Shown: piece by piece, positions 1 to 12,167 of the stretch | How positions within the stretch are numbered: the first letter of the stretch is position 1 | Layout of the letters: every line of letters begins with the position of its first letter | From: Plotosus lineatus | Taxonomy: Eukaryota; Chordata; Actinopteri; Siluriformes; Plotosidae | DNA: 64,000 bases | Direction: 5' to 3' | NCBI GenBank assembly: GCA_024760905.1 | Contig: CM045751.1 | Span: forward strand, 7,919,501-7,983,500 | Notes under the pieces: generated by a model | Told to the model about the DNA's origin: nothing | The model's input: the letters and a program-made list of their open reading frames with translations, nothing else | Database searches by the model: none | Position numbers and translations under genes: made by a program

Positions 1-357
1 TAAGAAAATGGCTGTCTGTGACACATTTCTGATACAACACTGTGCGTCGTAGACATTATAAGTTCCATAGACTTTACTGCCTCTTGTTATTTCTACCCAA
101 CAACCCAAAAACTCCTCCAATACAAGCCATACATGAGTCATGCCTTTACACAGAAGCTCTGCCAAGAACTCACAAGCCAGAAATAGGGCCTGCCAGTAAA
201 GCCTTTCTAAATTGGCACTGTAGACACATAACTAACAAAATCCCATCAGAGCAGCACCCATTTACACCTGTCCCAAAAAAACAAAGCCAGCAGTCTGACT
301 CCCAGCTTTGAGAGAACAGGAAGTTGGATTGGGCTGCAACTGCTGAGCCGTCCTCAC

Positions 358-3300
358 CTGTCGCTCTGCTTGTTGCAGAAGTCGTTGCGGATCTTGTCCG
401 TGATGGAGGTGCGTGGAAGGATGTTGGTCTTGTTTTTCTTCTTTCCGTCGCTTTCCACTACCACGATGAGCCAGTCGGCTGAGCTGTGCAGCTTCAGCAC
501 ACTCTGCCAGCGCTGCATGTCCTCCTTTACTGATGCCTTATATGTCTCTGTGTCCTGAAATATAGACAAGAAAAGGACAAGACCAGGAAAAAAAGCTATG
601 AAATCGCTTTGCAGGTACACCCTATTTTTACACTGGAGATGTCAAAATCTAACCTTTAATACAAGTGTATTCCAAGTCAACAAATATTTGTCAAACTATA
701 TATTTCAACTAAACCATTTTGTCGATTATTGGCACTTTCACAAATATTAAATCAATATGAGCAGCGCAAACCTCAGACAACACAACTCGTGTATTATTTT
801 CCTTTCTGCTAAAAATAGTTGCTTTTCCCTCAACTGTAATCTTTAAAAAATATTCCCAGATCCAGATCACTGTCAAAACTTTAACAGGGTTACTTGAGCC
901 ATACGCCACAAACATTCTTCAAAAAACTACTCAGAACTTCTTGTGTGACATTACTAACAAAGAAACAGACAGACCCAACCAGCCAACACTGAAAAAAAAA
1001 AAAAAACATCTTCCATGGTAGATATAATATATATAACCAAGGCTTGCATTCCTTTACAATTCTCTTTTAAAAATTACTCATATATGTTTACAAAGCCTGA
1101 AGCAGTCATCCATGGCTTCCTTTTTTCACTAAAATATAAATACACGGTGACAAGGGCCAAATACCATTTGGCTTTATTCATCAACACAAGCAAGAGATGA
1201 ATGCTGGCCTTCGTAAATCAGGGAACGACTGTACAGAAATTTAAAAGTAAACCATGATTGGGAACTTTTCTTATATATATATATTTATATACACACACAT
1301 ACACTCACACACACACACTCGCACACAGTGGTACCTTACTTTACAAAAGTCTCACCAAACGAAAAATGCAGGTTACGAAAGGCATTTTCCTGAAATTTGT
1401 CTCTGGATACGAAACAAGTTCGAAAGCGCCATCTTAAAAATTCAAACGCACCATTCAAACAATGTACGAGCTGCTATCCCATCGATGATGTTCAAACATT
1501 CCACCCCCCCTGGCCTCCCATTGGCTCGGAGGGATGATGCAGCTCCCTCTTATTGGCTATCTCCCAACATCCCTCCCCGCTGGCCTCCCATTGGCTCGGA
1601 GGGATGACGCGGCTCCCTCTTATTGGCTATCTCCCAACATCCCTCCCCGCTGGCCTCCCATTGGCTCAGAGGGATGACGCGGCTCCTTCCCATTGAACCA
1701 CATTTTACATGTAAAATGTGTGATTCATTCCAAGGTCCTCAATACTACCCCCTTAAACTCTTTAAAAATTATAAAAGCATACCTTTTAAGACTGCCTTCT
1801 GCTTCAATATCGTACCGATGGTAGACGGGTTTGGTCATATTCTTTTGCGATATCACTCAAGCCCGTTTCTTCTTCTCACTCGCACCAGAAGTCGCACGCA
1901 TGCACACACATACACACACTGCTGAGCACAAGTTACTTTTAAGGGCCCCATTTTATGAGGTCTTTCATGTATAAAGCTAAAAATTTACTGTGTCATTAGT
2001 ACACACACACTCTCCCATAATGCTTTTCGGTTAAAGGACAGAGTTACTGTTGTTTTCTGCTTTATTTCTTGACTCAGGCTTTTAGCCTTCCATAAACATT
2101 TGTAAGATTATAACTCTGCTAAGAAGACAATGTCAACATGGTGTGTGTGCACGCGTGTGACTTCCGGTGCGAGTGAGAAGAAGAAACGGGCTTGAGTGAT
2201 ATCGCAAAGGAATATGGCCAAACCAGTCTACCATCAGTACGATATTGAAGCAGAAGGCGGTCTTAAAAGGTATGCTTTTATAATTTTTAAAGGGTTTAGG
2301 GGTAGTATTGGGAGCCTTGGAAGACTCACACGTTTTACATGTAAAATGCGATTCAATTTACGAAAAATGTAAGTTACGAAAAAGGCTCTGGAACGGATTA
2401 ATTTCGTAAAGTGAGGTACCACTGTACTTTATATTTTGTTTATGAGAATTTCTAGAGATACCAACAATTCTAAGATGTTTTTTTTTAAACTTTCCAGTTT
2501 TTTAAACAACATTGCCAAAGATCATGCCAATAATTCTACAGATGACTACAAGAAATACTATTATTAATGAATATTAGCATTGATGCACAATCATTGTTGA
2601 GTAATCATCCACTTTGTGATATAATACTATTTCCAGTGTGAAATAAATCCGAGTGGAATCACAATGACATTATATGAAATGTAAAACATTGAAATTATGA
2701 TAAACTGAAAGACTCAAATTAGTTTTAAAATAAAAGATTAGTTTTTTTAAATGAAAAGTTTACCATAGATGATATAATTGTCAAATAAATAGTTTACCGA
2801 TCACTTGACTTCTGGGATCACAAGGACACAAACTTGAATTATATTTTCATCAGCTGTTAGATCAGGAGTATCAGTTTGTTGGAGGTGAATTTAATAAAGG
2901 TCGCATTCATTTCTGAGATTTCCCGCTGGATATACTGCCTTAAATAAATTTCTACTTATGTATTATACATTAATTAATTGAAAAACACACAGACACACAC
3001 TTTCATTTATACGAAGGGGCAATTTAGAATTTGCCATGGCCATATCCTGTGCACCTTTTTTTGGTAGGACAGAGAAAACAAGAGAACCTGAAAGAAACTT
3101 AGACACAGCAGGAGCATGAGAAGGTCACTTTAGGATTTTTATAACCATGTGATGCTTTGTCCTCCTTTTTTTTTTTAAGAACAATCCTGAATGATCATAC
3201 TGTTTGGCTGAGACTCAGACTTACACAACAGTCAGTCCAGTAGATGTGCAGGAAAGGGAACGTGAGGAGAGCCTTGTTTCCCTCTTTAGGAAGCAGCTCC

Positions 3301-4259
3301 TCTTTGAACTGGACAAAGTTGGCTTCTAGGTGGATCATCTTCGGTGCTCGACCATAAGACCTGAGGGAAATGAGAATGGAACACAGTGATGAGTTAAATC
3401 CCAGTGCCCGGCTCCATTTATACCACTAGTACACTATAGACAGGCATGCTTCTAATGCGCTAGCCTGGAATGAACTTTCCCGTGAGGTTTCTCGTGTTAC
3501 AGCGGCGAGGTTACTATTCTTTCTGAGGAGATGAAGCCGACATGGCATGTAGATGAGAAATGTTCACCAATGTTCTACTCTGCTGAACAGTCAAGTAATC
3601 AGCAGTGACTTGCCTCTGAGGCAAAACAGGAAGGTTATATAAGAAGAATTGAGTTATTTATCATCCAAAAGGAAGGATGTGTTGTCGAAGCACTGTAAAT
3701 TTAGGATTTAGAGTCAAAGAGCTGCTCATTGTGTCTCTGTATTAAAAGTTCTTTTTTATAGTGACACACATGCACTTGTGCGATAGCCCACATGGAGCAT
3801 ACATTTTCAGTGTGTCAGCACATCGAGTGAACAGCTTGGACGAGCGAATTCTGAATGAGCAGGTACTTATTTTTTCAAACAGATGTGTCCTTGACTACCC
3901 ATTAACTATCAAGCTTTAGCTGTGCCCCTGAATACACTCTGAAAGTGAGAACTAAACAACCTTGCTCCAATGCTTTTTAATTACTTACTTCTCAGAAGTG
4001 CAGGTGCAAGGTCACTGCCTGTTTATGTTACAATGAGCACATTCTGAGAGCAAAAGAAATCGAAACTTGAACAATAGATTTAAACAGCTGTATACACATC
4101 TCACCCTCAATAAATTCTTGGATGCATGATACTATATCTATGTATCTGATCATCATGTTCTGCTTAATGTGGGGTCGGGTCGCAGGAGCAGCAGCCTAAG
4201 CAGTGTCCACCAAAAATAATACAATAAGTTGGTCATTCAAGGAGGGGATCTGCATGTGC

Positions 4260-4309
<50 letters not shown>

Positions 4310-7300
4310 CATACACACACACATACACACAGTATATAAAAAGTGCTCATAGGATCTCATCTCTGCTTCATGCAGGTGACATTGTCTTTTTGGCTTAATC
4401 TATTTGGGACCTCCAGCTCTCATTGGAGTAATTTGCAGCTGAGTGTGAAGCGGCCGGGACGAGACTCAGTACCTCCGAGTCTGAGGCCATGGTTCACAGG
4501 CGGAAAGGGGTGGAATGCACCCTCCGACTCTGGAACGAGGTCATGCCCCAAGTGGAGGAGTTCAAATAACTCAGGGTCTTATTCATGAGTAACGGAATGA
4601 TGGAGCAGATCGACAAGCAGATCGCTGCAGCCTCTGCTGAAAAATATATCCTGTAGTTGGTAAGTAATTTTATTTTTTTTAAACTTTGATTAATAAATCG
4701 TCATTAATTACCCTTTTTCCATAACCAAGATGACTTCAATGAGTTTTAACAGAGCTATGATGAAAAAAGTATAGAAAAACGTATGATGATCAAGACAAAG
4801 TAACATTTCATGAACTACATAAGTAGTGTAATATTTGGATTCGTTTTCATCATCATCTTCCTCCGCTTAACCCAGGATCGGGTCACGGGGGAAGCAGCCT
4901 AAGCAATGAGGCCTAGATATCCCCCTCTCCAGCCACTTCCTCCAGCTCTTCCTGGGGGTTACTAAAGCTTTCCCAGACCAGCCAAACCAGAACCCCTCAA
5001 CGCCACGCACCTATAAATTCTGTCAATTAAAATTATGAACAAAATCAGTGACAAAGAGCAGCATTGGTGGACTCCACCCCTCACCGGAAACGAATTTGAC
5101 CTGTTGTTACCAATACAGAACGAACTCTGGCTCTGGTGATACAGAGATCGAATGGCTCGTTGCAACGGGTCCAGTCTGCTGCACTCATAACACACCCTCC
5201 AAGATAGTCTGAGGGACACGGTTGAAAGTTCTCTCTGACTCCAAAAAACACATGTGGACAGATTGGGAAAATCCTCCGGGATCCTGTAGAGCATATAGAG
5301 TTGGTCGAGAGTGCCGCGGTCAGGACGAAACCCACATTGTTCCTCCTGAATCCAAGATTCTGTCGAATCCTCCACACCAACACCCTATATTGACTTTTGT
5401 AGGTAGGCTGAGGAGTATGATCCCATGATAATTGGAACACACCCTCCAGTTCCCCTTTTAAAAAAGAGGGACTACCACCCCGGTTTGCCAATCCAGAGGA
5501 TCTTCCTCCTCCACGGAGGGCGTTTTGGTGAGATTGCAGAGATCCTCGAAGTATTCTTTTCCAAACATTACACCGCTTAAAGAGTTTAGCATAAAATGTT
5601 GCTTTATATCTTGATTACATATTGTGATATCTGCCTTCGTCAAACTGAATTAATTAAAAGATTAAACACACACACACACAAAATGATTGCTTCATCTTAA
5701 TTTTAACATTTAAAAAGGTTCAGTCAAAAATATTCGGCATCATTCTCTTTCTCTCTCTCTCTTGCTCTCTCTCTGTTACTCTTGTCAAACATTATAAAAT
5801 ATAAAAACACATTCATCCATGCAATTATTAACAACATTCATAGAAGTAGAAATCTGATTTTTTTTTTTTTTTACATAAAATAATAATTCAGTGGTAGCAC
5901 ATTCCTGAGTTTATAGCTTATCCAGTTCTGTAACAGTCAGATAAACTATGTCCATTGACATGTATAGTTTAGCCACCTTTTAGTTTTATCCCCACAAAAC
6001 TGATATTGACTAAAAGTTGCCGAAAACATATGATCTCTTGCGATTTCAAAGTTTTCAGTATTGTTTGACCAAAATTAGACAAAACCTATAAAGGAAAAAA
6101 AATTAAATCGAAAGAATTAATCTAAAATATTTGCCAACATTAACACTGGTCTGGGTTCTGTGATGACGCAGTTCTGATGAATCTGTCGTGCATCATTTTA
6201 CAAGATATGACAGTTTTTTATTCTAATTGGTCTGAGGGTGTTGACTTGTGGTCTATAACAACTCTAACAACAGTTCTGGTCAATTAATTTTAATGCGCAC
6301 AGGCATGATGAGATTCTGCTGATTGACTTGGTGAAACATCATGCATTCGCTAAACATTTCTGTAAAAACGTTAATACCACCGAGTGTGTAAATACACAGA
6401 GAACACGAAGTCATTCACAAAGGAACAAAAAACATTCTGAACAAAACTCTTATCTTAAAGTCTATCAGTCACAATGTCTGATCATATTATTATATGGTTC
6501 ATCAAAGTTGAATAATGACCAGACTCACCTTCTCCACTCCATCGGCTCCCGAGGAAGCTGCTGTGCCAGCAGGCTATAAAGAGCAGTGAACAGGGTTTGG
6601 TCCCCAGCACCTACATGTTATGCAAGAACACACAGCAGTTATTAGGTGATGTTAAAATTCAGTTGTCATCTCTCCTGCATGCATGCACACATACTCACAG
6701 AGAGAAAGCAAATGAGCCAGGAACTGATCTTTCACTGTGACTGTCAATCTTTCTAATCTCATACACAACGTATTGAAGAATTTATAAATAAGCAGTCGTG
6801 TGAAAATGAAACCGAAAGAAAATATCTGTTTTCTCCTATGAGGGTACGCACAATCCAGTGTACAGAGTGAAGGCCACCAATTTAAGTAAACATGCACTGA
6901 GGTTTGGTGTTACATACTTTACAAAGGAGGCATGCACTCTATATATGACACTCAAATATTTAAGGCAGACAATACAATCATCATTACTCCCCATGCATTC
7001 GATTCAGAAGATGGCAGCTTAGGTAGGCCACATCCTTTTGGCTGTGCTTCTTCTCACTAATTAAAATCTTTTCTATTTAGGAGCCCAGGTGCTGTCTCAG
7101 AGTTCTTATTTTAGACAGCCTTGCATGTGTTACTTTCAATCACCAGTCATTTTAAAAGTTGGGTTAGTAGACAACACCTTGAAAAACTTGGTTCATATCA
7201 GACAATGCTGTCAAATGGAATAAAAGCTTATTCATTCACTCGATAAATCCCTTACTCCGAGGGTCACAGGGAAGCTCAAGTGTATTTTTATCAATTCTGG

Positions 7301-9447
7301 GCAAAGGCTGGAGTACACCACGAACAGTTTGCAGGTACAGGGATCCCTCGCTTCAATTCATCATGGTTTTTTTGTTTATATTCATCGAATTGAAAAATAA
7401 GGAAATTAAGTAAGAATAGGGGAAAAGTTAAGGAAAATGCCACAAAAACAAGGCCAATTATGCAAAAAAACCCAAAAAAAACTAAAACTAAATGAACAAA
7501 AACCAACGCATCCGAGTGCATATGTGCAGCTAAGTATGTCGTTATATTTTATTTACATCATATGCATTATTTTTGAATGGTTAATTGTTATTATAAGCAT
7601 TTATAGCATTGAATATGTATTCATTGATATTATATACACACATACATATATACATGTATGTATACGTCAGTCAGGGGGTGGGGTGGGGTGGGGTGGGGGG
7701 TTGATCCTACTTCATGGAATTCGGTGGTCGCGGGGGTGTCTCAGTCCCAATTAACCATAGAAAGTGAGGGATCCATGGACATCACAAGGCCAACACACAC
7801 ACAAAACCATTCATATCCACATAGGGGCAATTTGCCTCATGTGCAAGTCTTTGGACTGCAGGAGGAAACCAGAGTACCCAGAGGAAAACCAAATAAGCAC
7901 AGAAAGAAAATACAAATGCCACACAGAAATGCACTTGCCGAACCTGGGACTCAAACCCAGGACCTGCTTACAGTGAGGACGTGATAACCACTACACCACT
8001 GACGCTTCCCATAAAAGCTTCCTCTGATCTGGCATTTAATTGGCGCGTACAGTATTTATGGATACCACACAGCTTCAAATCAATCATGAAATTTTTCTTT
8101 CCCATCTGTTTACAAGTAGTTTGCAGCCTAATTCCCATCTGTTCACACATACGCAAGTCCCGACCCATACCTGATTCCAGGGATGAGATCATTCCCTGAA
8201 AAAAAAAAGGAATTAAGTCTGTAAACTACTTATGTTGACCAGCAATGCTACTCTGGAAGAGTAATGTCAAATGAGCCTGTTGTTTCCACTGATTTATCTT
8301 GGTATTCAGACTCTGCATTTTTCTTGAAGGGTTTGATGGAACAGTGGAAGGTCCTGATAAGTAGCCTGTTCTGTTCAAGAGACCCTGCATCATTTTATAT
8401 ATCTCAGAGATTGATGTGTCAATTTATTTCCTCTGGACTGCACTAACCAACTCTCATTTAGCAAAATTTCTCAGAATTAATTAACTTTAAATGGGTGTGT
8501 TTATTTGATGAGTCAAGTTATCAGGAATAAGATTTCAGAACATGTCTCAGATCTAATATCTGACTTGAACTTGGAGAATGTTGTGTATGAAAAGAAGAAT
8601 CAGATGGAACAGATCCAGCAGTATTAATCCTGTGCCAAAGTGCAGCCTGAGACTGGCAGTGTAAATCCAACCTGAGGGATCTGAAATGACAAGCAGTGCC
8701 AGCTCATCCAGGACCTGCTGTACGGTAGAACCCTCGTCTTTGTGCTTTCAACTCGGATATAACCTGGGATTGTCCAGCACGTCCACAGTTCCCCTTTAAT
8801 CAGGACTGGATCGATTATTCAGCAAACACACACTAGCTTGTGTAACAGTGCGGCTGGTGAAGGCAAATAAATAACTACAGCCTAATAACAACAACAACAA
8901 GTATTCATTTAATTTATATACACTATTAATGAAAGGTTATTGATGTAATATTTGGTACAGTTAACACATCGGATGCCAGGATATTTTTTAGATAATCTCC
9001 ACCTATTAGCGTTCGTGGATTGTTAATTAAATAAAGTGAAAGGATTTATATCTTAAAATCTTAATCCGAATGTACAGCAATGTAGATTTCACGAGGTCAC
9101 ATCCCTCCCTGCACTCTGGATATTTTTAATATTTTCAACCCCTATGTATGTTTATTTTTAATAATTCTGTTCGTAACAGTTCGAGCTAAAAAATTTGCAC
9201 CCGTTAAAACAAAAAACATAAAACAAAAATAATAGTCATTAAATAAAAATTAATAAAGTTGCTAAAAACAGGAATCTGTCTCTGTGAGGATTGAAGGCTA
9301 GTCAGCTGCAGTGAACACTGCAACGCTCGCGCACAGCACCACAGAAAGCTAACCTGCTAACAACAAGCGAAAAAGCCGACACTCACATGTCACTATGGGT
9401 TTATTCTCCATTGTGTAAATGATGGGCTTTTCTTCATGGGACTCCAT
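358..9447 (-). CDS. trappc10: trappc10, 5' part (coding exons 1-4)
   Basis: Trafficking protein particle complex subunit 10, a core subunit of the TRAPPII tethering/Rab-GEF complex at the Golgi. Four exons on the minus strand join in phase: 9447-9387 (ATG, MESHEEKPIIYTMENKP..), 6610-6529 (..QQLPREPMEWRR), 3360-3225 (SYGRAPKMIHLEANFVQFKE..) and 554-358 (..NILPRTSITDKIRNDFCNKQ..). All boundaries are GT-AG (donors GTGAGT, GTGAGT, GTAAGT, GTGAGG). The 158 complete codons match the N-terminus of vertebrate TRAPPC10, a protein of roughly 1,250 residues, so about one eighth of the gene is here and the rest lies left of base 1. The start is chosen because the reading matches the family from its first residues (IYTMENKPIVTC). 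Introns hold SINEs, MITEs and LINE fragments. Identification comes from remembered family sequence, not from a search, but conservation is very high. Confidence 0.93.
1326..2424. mobile_element. TIR fold-back element, CAGTGGTACCTC family, copy 1
   Basis: The ends are inverted: CAGTGGTACCTTACTTTAC at the left, and the complement of CAGTGGTACCTCACTTTACG at the right, followed by TA. Inside, two long arms (about 1690-1910 and 2145-2360) are inverted copies of each other around a ~235-bp loop. Both arms carry the palindrome TTTACATGTAAA and the matching strings CACTCGCACC and GGTGCGAGTG. A second copy is at 27618-28160. No transposase is present, so the element is non-autonomous. The TA flank suggests a Tc1/mariner-type mover, which is inference. 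Confidence 0.8.
1511..1700. repeat. 70-bp tandem repeat, about 2.7 copies
   Basis: The string TGGCCTCCCATTGGCT begins at 1511, 1581 and 1651, an exact 70-bp period. The unit is GC-rich and includes GAGGGATGACGCGGCTCC. A single-copy version of the unit occurs in the second family member near 27820, so the expansion took place inside this transposon copy. Confidence 0.9.
4140..4640. mobile_element. LINE fragments plus (TA)n
   Basis: Positions 4430-4640 (+) read, with a frameshift and stop, as a reverse-transcriptase C-terminal segment: ..SEAMVHRRKGVECTLR.., ..MPQVEEFK, then ..DKQIAAASA. Positions 4150-4210 look like the reverse-oriented 3' terminus of the same family (CTTAGGCTGCTGCTCC on the minus strand). 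A (TA)n tract at 4261-4303 separates the two. Same family as 4860-5500 and 63310-63840. Confidence 0.65.
4860..5500 (-). mobile_element. LINE reverse-transcriptase fragment with internal deletion
   Basis: On the minus strand the sequence encodes, across two frames, RT motifs of a fish non-LTR retrotransposon: EEQCGFRPDRGTLDQLYML, then RSLYHQSQSSFCIGNNRSNSF and the GGVHQ..SLILFIILIDRI block. After that block it jumps directly to the 3' terminus of the family (AGGAAGAGCTGGAGGAAGTG to TTAGGCTGCTTCCCCC) and ends in GAAGATGATGATGAAA. The YxDD segment is therefore missing. At least one frameshift is also present. Inactive. Lies in trappc10 intron 2, same strand as the gene. Confidence 0.75.
5655..6520. 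other. trappc10 intron 2 remainder, no feature
   Basis: AT-rich intron sequence with short (CA)n at 5668-5681 and (TC)n at 5751-5773. I see no coding or structured element. Confidence 0.5.
7338..7776 (+). mobile_element. MITE, CAGGGATCCCTC family, copy A
   Basis: Starts TACAGGGATCCCTCGCTTC and ends AAAGTGAGGGATCCATG, so the termini are inverted. The interior carries the family hallmarks: AATAAGGAAATTAAG, AGGGGAAAAGTTAAGG, GGCCAATTATGCA, CATTTATAGCATTGAATATG and GGAATTCGGTGGTCGCGGG. No coding capacity. Five further copies are at 17774, 21241, 24918, 27103 and 30799. Confidence 0.85.
7780..8010 (-). mobile_element. tRNA-headed SINE-like repeat, family B
   Basis: Minus-strand head GTCAGTGGTGTAGTGGTTAT and box-B-like GGGTTTGAGTCCCA, then the family body (TTTCTGTGTGGCATTTG, TTTCCTCCTGCAGTCC). 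The same body recurs at 12.5, 13.1, 38.5, 43.0, 45.7, 46.1, 47.6 and 56.3 kb. Confidence 0.7.
8200..9290. other. trappc10 intron 1, no recognisable element
   Basis: Unique-looking AT-rich sequence between exon 1 and a SINE-like repeat. I see no exon or repeat signature. Confidence 0.45.
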
Positions 9448-9600
9448 GACTTCCGAAAACCAGCATTTAGTCCACCATGAAACCGTCCATCCGGCAAATC
9501 AAACCAACCGAGCACTAAAAACTGCAGTACGCTAAGCTAGCGCTAAGGCCCCTCTTCCTCTCCATTTCCCTATTTGCTGACGCGATGACGACTTCCGGTT
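9290..9600 (-). promoter_or_regulatory. probable trappc10 promoter / 5' UTR
   Basis: The interval around and upstream of the trappc10 start codon is locally rich in CpG and GC compared with its AT-rich surroundings. It contains GACTTCCGGTT near 9590, an ETS-like CCGGAAG on the gene strand, and lacks obvious repeats. A transcription start somewhere here is inferred from position only. Confidence 0.4.
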
Positions 9601-9887
9601 CTCGAGACCATGGAAAGCGGAAGCTGGTTTTGAGTTGGATTTAAAAAAAATTAATTAATTAATTAATTTAAAAAATTTAAAAAGTGTCGAGTGCGTGCAT
9701 GGCGATAGCCTCCAAAAATAAATAAATAAATAGAGGCCCATATATCCCCACTTAGTCTTGCACAGGATTCCAAAAGGCAATGTAATTCAGGTGGGAACAC
9801 AAACAAACTACGTATTGCTAAGCCGACCTCCACCCATTACAGGAACTTGGACATGCATAATTAAGCTAACAGTATGGTTCCAGGTGA

Positions 9888-10215
9888 TGCAGTGGTGGTC
9901 TGGTGGTAAAGGGTGCTGAATCACTGATCCTAAGGCTGGGGGTTCGAGTCCCACTCTCCACAAGGTTGTCACTGTGTGTGTGTGTGTGTGTCCCAGTGCA
10001 GCTAACTGGGTTATCAAAGGCCGGTCACTGTCGATGGAGAGAGGTTCATGTAAAAGAACTGACTTTCGTAAAGAGCAGCTGCATAGCTGTCAGCGTGTTT
10101 CTGTCCCTTGCGAAAGGGTTGTGTCAGGAAGGGCATCTGACGTAAAAACCTATGCTAAATTAGATGCATGCAACATAGATTCACTGTGGTGACCCCTGAG
10201 AAAAAGGGAAAGGAA
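9888..10215 (+). mobile_element. tRNA-derived SINE, family A with RTE-like tail
   Basis: Head has A-box-like AGTGGTGGTCTGGTGGTAAA and B-box-like GGGGGTTCGAGTCCCAC. The body contains CAGCTAACTGGGTTATCAAA and the GTGTTTCTG segment. The 3' end reads ATTCACTGTGGTGACCCCTG and then AGGGAAAGG, resembling the RTE 3' end at 11595-11640 rather than the tail of other family-A copies. Confidence 0.75.
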
Positions 10216-10225
10216 AAGAAGACAA

Positions 10226-10480
10226 AGCTGGTGGTGTAGTGGTTAGGGTGTTGCGTGCATGATTGGGAGGTTGTGTGTTCAAATCCCAGTGAACTCCTCA
10301 TTGTGATAAGACCCCTGAGCAAGGTCTTAACCACAAGTGTGCCTTTGTTCACCCAGCAGGATAAATGGGTACCGGTAAAAATATACTTGGAAGTTAACTT
10401 GTGGTGGACTAGCGTCCATTCCAGGAGGAGTTGGACTCCAAGTCACTTCATGTTCTGGAAACTGGGGATAAGCACCTGCC
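10226..10480 (+). mobile_element. tRNA-headed SINE, family C
   Basis: Head GCTGGTGGTGTAGTGGTTAG with B-box-like TGTGTTCAAATCCCAG. Body has GACCCCTGAGCAAGGTCTTAA, GGTACCGGTAAAAATATAC and the TGGGGATAAGCACC end. A minus-strand relative is at 36000-36310. Confidence 0.7.
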
Positions 10481-10529
10481 TGATGTGTAAAAAGCACAAA
10501 GGACTTGACCCAAAAGAAATGTGCATAGG

Positions 10530-10615
10530 GTAATGGTAGCTCACTGGTAGGGTGCTGGACTACTAGTCCCAAGGTTGCAGGTTCAAATCCCACTTTAAAG
10601 GGGAACAGCTGTTCC
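10530..10615 (+). mobile_element. tRNA-like SINE head fragment
   Basis: TAATGGTAGCTCACTGGTAG and GCAGGTTCAAATCCCACTT give A- and B-box-like motifs at tRNA spacing, but no cloverleaf-quality stem ends. Read as a SINE head, not a tRNA gene. Confidence 0.5.
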
Positions 10616-11035
10616 TCCCCCCAGTGTAGTTTAAGACTCAGATTATCTTTTTGAAGTTTAAAAAAATTATCACTACTTTTTCCTTGTCAAAAAGGCCTAA
10701 TTTCTTTCAACAAAATTATAATGACACTAATAATAACATAATACAGCAATAACACTCTCACAAATTTTTTCACACTCAAGGTCGTCTCACAGTTGACTGA
10801 GGCATGTGGGATCAAGCTGTGTTGCATCAAGCGAGGCCACAACAAGTATAGAATGTGTCCAGTAGTTATTAGCATTTTTTGAAAGAAGACCATATGGTCC
10901 TGCTGGGTGTTAAAGGGTTAACCTATACAAATATAAGGAGAACATGCGAACTCCTAATAGAATGTCCGAAACCCAGGATTTACTTGATGTAAAATTCAGT
11001 TAAATTATTCGGGGTTTTTTCGTTCAGTTTTTGGC

Positions 11036-11305
11036 TTGGGTGCTGGAACCAAAGGTCAGGGTTCAACCCTCACTATCAACGGGTTGTCCCCCCGTGCAGT
11101 TAACTGGGTTATCAAAGACCAGTCATGTCTCCAACTGTCTGTGGTGAGAGGCATGGAACTGCATTGCTGTCAGCGCGTCTCTGCCCTGTAAGGGCCTGGC
11201 TATCTGTCCAGGATGTACCCCGCCTTCGCCCAGAATTGGATGAGACGGGTGCCAGCCTCCCTGTGACCATAATTAGGATTCAGTGGTTAAGAAATTAATG
11301 AATGA
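11036..11305 (+). mobile_element. SINE family A (standard tail), diverged
   Basis: Shares AGTTAACTGGGTTATCAAAG, GTCAGCGCGTCTCTGCCCT, GCTATCTGTCCAGGATGTAC and the TTAGGATTCAGTGGTTAAG end with the copies at 12168 and 14120. Confidence 0.65.
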
Positions 11306-11373
11306 TTAATTTATTCAGTTTTAGCATGTTTTTTTTTTCCACCAGCTAATCGAAAATATTGTGCCCCACTGAA

Positions 11374-11406
<33 letters not shown>

Positions 11407-11505
11407 TTAAAGGTCAAAGAGTAAGAGTGTGATAAAGTCAGGAGTAAAAATTATCTTTTTATTTGTAAAATTTGTCTTCCTCATAAACCAAAGAGACGAT
11501 TCATG

Positions 11506-11640
11506 GACATGGTGAAGGAGGACATGAAGACAGTTGGTGTAAAAGAAGAAGATGCAGAGGATTGGGTGAGATGGAGGCAGATGATTCGCTGTGACGACCA
11601 CTGAAGGGAACAGCCGAAAGGAAAAGAAGAAGAAGAAGTC
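11506..11640 (+). mobile_element. RTE-type LINE, 3' stub
   Basis: The plus strand reads RFMDMVKEDMKTVGVKEEDA and on to WVRWRQMIRC then a stop. This is the C-terminus seen in fish RTE-type retrotransposon proteins. It is followed by AGCCGAAAGGAAAAG and (AAG)n, a simple-repeat 3' tail. Everything 5' is missing, the usual outcome of incomplete reverse transcription. Confidence 0.75.
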
Positions 11641-12167
11641 TCACTCATAAGCCTCACATGCTTATTGCTTTTCCTTATCATAGATGAGTAAAGTCAAAGT
11701 AGTCCAGAAATCGGGTGTCATGGTGGTGTAGTGCCTCACAGCAAGGCGGTCTGGGTTCGATTTCCAGCATTTCTGTGTGGCATTTGCATGTTCTCCATGT
11801 ACTTATGCTCCCACAGTCCAGAAACACACAGTCGGTGCAATACATTTAGAATTACAATTAAATGCTAGTTGACATTGTATATACTGTAGTTGTGATGATT
11901 GCAATTCAACCATCAAGAAATGAGTACAGTACTGTACTCAGGAAAACATGTCAGACGCCCTCTACTGGCTGACTGCAGTACAACTTCAACCCCACCCAAA
12001 AGCAGTACAGTACGTATAACTGAAGGACATCCAAGAATGCCAAGTTAACATTATTATTAATAATTATAATATGGAGGCATTGTAGGCCGACATAGTGTTT
12101 AACACGCCACCTCACTGACTTTCACTGTTCATGTAACGGTTGAAAATAAAGCTCCCTTATCCTTGGG

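Noticed and set aside
9888..9960. tRNA-like A and B boxes here and at ~12.2, 15.9, 22.0, 45.7 and 50.2 kb
   Set aside because: They recur with the same downstream body in many places and lack good acceptor-stem pairing, so they are SINE heads, not tRNA genes.
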